Positions 5,001 through 6,285 of a stretch of DNA of 6,285 nt are shown here, in pieces. Below the pieces are notes generated by a model that worked only from the letters and a program-made list of their open reading frames with translations, made no database searches and was not told the origin of the DNA. The position numbers were made by a program, and so were the translations under genes. Every line of letters begins with the position of its first letter. Positions within the stretch are counted from its first letter, which is position 1. The stretch spans positions 1 through 6,285 of the forward strand of contig JAGDAL010000286.1 of assembly GCA_017959525.1 (NCBI GenBank). The letters are read 5' to 3'. This stretch comes from Lachnospiraceae bacterium (lineage in GTDB: Bacteria; Bacillota; Clostridia; Lachnospirales; Lachnospiraceae).

Positions 5001-5931
5001 CATGTTTGAGCACTATGATTTCTTACGTGCACAGCATGACCCGGCATATGCTGCAAGTGCAGTTACTTACACCGGAATTGCAAAGACTAACTTCCTCTCC
5101 ATTTTCCCTGAGGGAGATGAGGAAGAAATGTACTATGTACCAAACTTGTTTACCAAGGATGCAGAGTACATCCCGGATCGTAATGCGATCAGTTCCCAGA
5201 ACGGAACACTTCTCGGTGGACAGTACTACAGCTTGATGCGTAATGCAGGCCGTGTCATCTTGACCGTAACCGACCGCAACACCGGTGAGGTATATCTGGA
5301 GAACACAGATGGTGAAGGTTATGCTTCCTTCTATGCAAACGGTGGATGGCAGAATCGTATGCAGGTAGCAGAGATGATGTGGGCAGGTACCGATGCATCC
5401 GGCAAGCCATTGGCTGACGGAACTCAGGTGGATATTACCTTGCAGGCAGTTCCAACCTACTACAACAACGTAGAGGATCCGAAGACCCTGAAGGCTGAGG
5501 GATTGTACCTCACCACTCCGATGACCATCGACAATGAGGCTCCATTGCTTTCCGAAGCTCGTAAGGGCGAGAACGGTAAGGTAACCTTGGCTGTAAACGA
5601 TAACCGTTACACCGCAGCTGTTCTTGTTATCAGTGGTGACGGCAAGAAGGTTCTCGGAAAATATGCTGTAAACCAGACCGGTGCAGGAGAAGATTGGGAA
5701 GTTACCATCGATGTTCCGGAAGGAAAATACTATGTGGAGATCTTAGACTACGCATTCAATTCCAATGTATATGCCATGACTTACAAGGCACCTAAGACAA
5801 CCACAGAGGAAGCTGTAACAAACGACAAGCCGGCAGAAGAGACTCCGGCAAGCGAGGATCGTGATGATGCCAAGGCAACAGATGATGTTGCAATTCCAAC
5901 AGAAGAGAATGGAGGAGAGGGCGATGAATAA
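2098..5931 (+). CDS. Secreted lactocepin-type subtilisin-like serine protease with dockerin-like insert
   Basis: This 1277-residue extracellular peptidase of family S8 resembles cell-envelope proteinases (lactocepin/C5a peptidase type), which cleave proteins outside the cell. In order it has: a signal peptide (residues 1-28, cut after AFA); an acidic Glu/Thr/Ser linker (29-101); an I9-type propeptide (about 102-203); and a catalytic domain (about 215-750) with D237 in IAIIDTG, H328 in GDHGTHVSG, N438 in SAGNSG and S678 in SGTSMAAP. A protease-associated (PA) domain (about 500-640) is inserted before the serine. An Fn3-like region (about 755-985) is interrupted by two calcium-loop motifs, DLNEDGRIN at 841 and DLNGDGVVN at 877, which form a dockerin-like domain. 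A further beta-rich region and a Thr/Glu-rich tail (1232-1277) follow, without LPXTG or a membrane anchor. All catalytic residues are intact. The next gene overlaps its stop. Substrate unknown. Confidence 0.96.
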   Translation: MKNKHTRQAIAMALSAVLALTPSYTAFATEVSEPAVSESSAETETSNEAEEVTETTTTQETSEDAEVSFEKVDPEAEGIDVHAESIEGETTEIEEANLDPDQETRVIIVLEGDSVLDAGFDTDEIAENKRAVALSEQIVEEQQETAEKISEEVLEGEELDVNYNFTLVTNAFSADVTFKDIAEIEEVDGVAAVYVAQQYEPLVDAEPQTVTAGDMVGGYSTWDAGYTGAGTRIAIIDTGIDADHPSFDGEAYLAHLEETASDAGKSVEDYNLLDEEELNAVLPQLNATRRFDGLSGDKLYVSPKIPFGFNYIDKNLEITHDNDDEGDHGTHVSGISTANVYVPSAASETGFAKQASGVVGVAPDAQLITMKVFGANGGAYTDDYMAAIEDALVLDCDVVNLSLGSSAAGYSSAEEEYINDIFKKLEGTSTVVSISAGNSGRWADNSVYGVNLSADVNQDTVGSPGSYINAFTVASAVNSGNTGFYIVVDGNETFLTPAGDSKSAELHTLDTSADQNGTDYPFVFFTGKGEASDYEGVDVTDKIVLVSRGAITFGEKQMNAEAAGAKGLLVYNNTAGTISMTLQGSTATNCPTASIQLSEAQAIAKTGTEISEGVIEGTLTVKGNAKTRYNAPDGYTMNDFSSYGVPSSLDLKPEITAPGGNIFSTVDHGQYENKSGTSMAAPSISGQSALLSQYIKENNLAADNDISIRTLAQSLIMSTATPLHEGNDPEAPVYSPRSQGAGLANVKDAISSPSYILVGDKEGNDGKVKAVLGDDPEKTGNYAFDFDIYNLTEDPQYYVLDATVLTEKLYEEGGVKYFAGTSYELNPEVTLTADDTSLVYDLNEDGRINSKDRKVFLQVVNNSKELSKVSGNEQYFDLNGDGVVNTKDVYAFNKQLKGGPEVADLSLELVEVKDATKINVSINLSEEDRAYLAGFENGMYVDGFVYVNGNVSLSVPFLAFYGSWMDSSMFEHYDFLRAQHDPAYAASAVTYTGIAKTNFLSIFPEGDEEEMYYVPNLFTKDAEYIPDRNAISSQNGTLLGGQYYSLMRNAGRVILTVTDRNTGEVYLENTDGEGYASFYANGGWQNRMQVAEMMWAGTDASGKPLADGTQVDITLQAVPTYYNNVEDPKTLKAEGLYLTTPMTIDNEAPLLSEARKGENGKVTLAVNDNRYTAAVLVISGDGKKVLGKYAVNQTGAGEDWEVTIDVPEGKYYVEILDYAFNSNVYAMTYKAPKTTTEEAVTNDKPAEETPASEDRDDAKATDDVAIPTEENGGEGDE
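4609..4797 (+). other. Dockerin-like domain coding segment inside the protease
   Basis: Two 12-residue calcium-binding loops lie 36 residues apart: D841-x-N843-x-D845-G-R-I-N849-x-x-D852 and D877-x-N879-x-D881-G-V-V-N885-x-x-D888. Each is followed by a short helix-like stretch (RKVFLQVV and VYAFNKQL). The duplicated loop-helix layout is that of type I dockerins. It sits between strands of the Fn3-like region rather than at the C-terminus where dockerins usually lie. A calcium-binding structural insert that binds no cohesin is the main alternative. Confidence 0.75.
5911..5931 (+). promoter_or_regulatory. Internal ribosome binding site and 8-bp stop/start overlap
   Basis: GGAGG (5911-5915) lies 8 nt before the ATG (5924-5926), inside the last protease codons. 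The second gene begins within ATGAATAA, whose TAA (5929-5931) ends the protease frame. This predicts translational coupling on one mRNA. No terminator or promoter separates the genes. Confidence 0.8.
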
Positions 5932-6285
5932 GTTATTAAAAAGAGTGACTGCCCTTGTTCTTGGCGCAGTTTTAGCAGTAACTGCAGTTCCTGCACTGAA
6001 TGTACAGGCAGCAGATGCAACACCGTTACATACCGTTGTAACTACAACCGGTAAAGGTGATGATTTAAAGATTACTTACAAGCTGAATTTAGATAAGACC
6101 GTTTTATCCGACGGACAGATTGCCATCTACTACGATGCAGATGTGTTGAAGCTGACCAAAGATAGCGAAGCAAATCTTTTTAGCGAGAAGGACGTAAATA
6201 AGAATTATGTCAGTGGGGACAACAAGGGAATCGCAATCGCATTCTTAAACGATGCGCCAAAGAGAACCGGCGGCACCGTTGCAAC
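5924..6285 (+). CDS. Secreted protein with N-terminal cohesin-like domain (3' end outside window)
   Basis: The first 120 residues are present. A typical signal peptide opens the protein: MNKLLKR, a hydrophobic core rich in Val/Leu/Ala, then NVQAA with cleavage near residues 29-30. The mature part fits a cohesin-like beta sandwich. It has alternating hydrophobic strands (DLKITYKLNL), the hallmark segment DGQIAIYYDADVLKL at about residues 63-77, a variable stretch, a strand GIAIAFLND, and then KRTGGTVAT, matching the GG-(x)-(I/V)-A-T strand near the end of cohesins. Cohesins bind dockerins in cellulosomes and other cell-surface assemblies. The gene starts inside the stop region of the dockerin-bearing protease, so a direct partnership is plausible but inferred. 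The remaining domains, including any surface anchor, lie beyond the window. A related Ig-like fold with another role cannot be excluded. Confidence 0.85.
   Translation, partial: MNKLLKRVTALVLGAVLAVTAVPALNVQAADATPLHTVVTTTGKGDDLKITYKLNLDKTVLSDGQIAIYYDADVLKLTKDSEANLFSEKDVNKNYVSGDNKGIAIAFLNDAPKRTGGTVA

Noticed and set aside
5776..5931. LPXTG-type wall-sorting signal at the protease C-terminus
   Set aside because: The tail is Thr/Glu/Asp-rich and ends in GGEGDE, with no LPXTG, hydrophobic span or basic end.

Overview
The window looks like a piece of a Gram-positive, low-to-mid GC Clostridia chromosome, most likely Lachnospiraceae-like. This is inferred from the AGGAGG-type ribosome binding sites, the secreted lactocepin-type subtilase with a dockerin-like insert, the cohesin-like secreted protein beside it, and an Rpn/YhgA-like PD-(D/E)XK protein of a type common in gut Clostridia. 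The genus cannot be decided from the sequence alone.

Layout. (1) Positions 1-211, + strand: the last 69 codons of a gene whose product ends in an Ala/Glu/Thr/Pro linker and a Phe-rich amphipathic tail. (2) Positions 278-300: a 9-bp GC hairpin between two convergent genes. (3) Positions 316-1224, - strand: an Rpn-like nuclease/putative transposase that starts at TTG. Its promoter is recognisable (TTGAGA-17-TATAAT, 1313-1341), and a leader hairpin overlaps its Shine-Dalgarno. (4) Positions 1230-2097: about 870 bp without a credible gene. It holds, in order, the nuclease leader and promoter, a degenerate tandem array with an exact 73-bp period (1513-1841), two overlapping hairpins (1851-1899), a + strand promoter (TTGACT-17-TATACT, 1954-1982), and a strong intrinsic terminator (2026-2063) placed between that promoter and the next start codon. 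(5) Positions 2098-5931, + strand: a complete 1277-residue secreted subtilisin-like protease with a full catalytic triad, a PA insert, a dockerin-like pair of calcium-loop motifs and a C-terminal Thr/Glu-rich tail without LPXTG. (6) Positions 5924 to the end, + strand: the start of a secreted cohesin-like protein that overlaps the protease stop codon by 8 bp.

How the parts may work together. The protease and the cohesin-like gene form a translationally coupled pair. Having dockerin-like motifs in one product and a cohesin-like fold in the other suggests a calcium-dependent extracellular partnership, perhaps one that retains the protease at the cell surface. That is inference. The terminator in the leader suggests that expression of the pair is set by attenuation. 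The best candidates for something undescribed are the phased 73-bp array, the leader attenuator with a possible loop-loop contact, and the dockerin-protease/cohesin pair.
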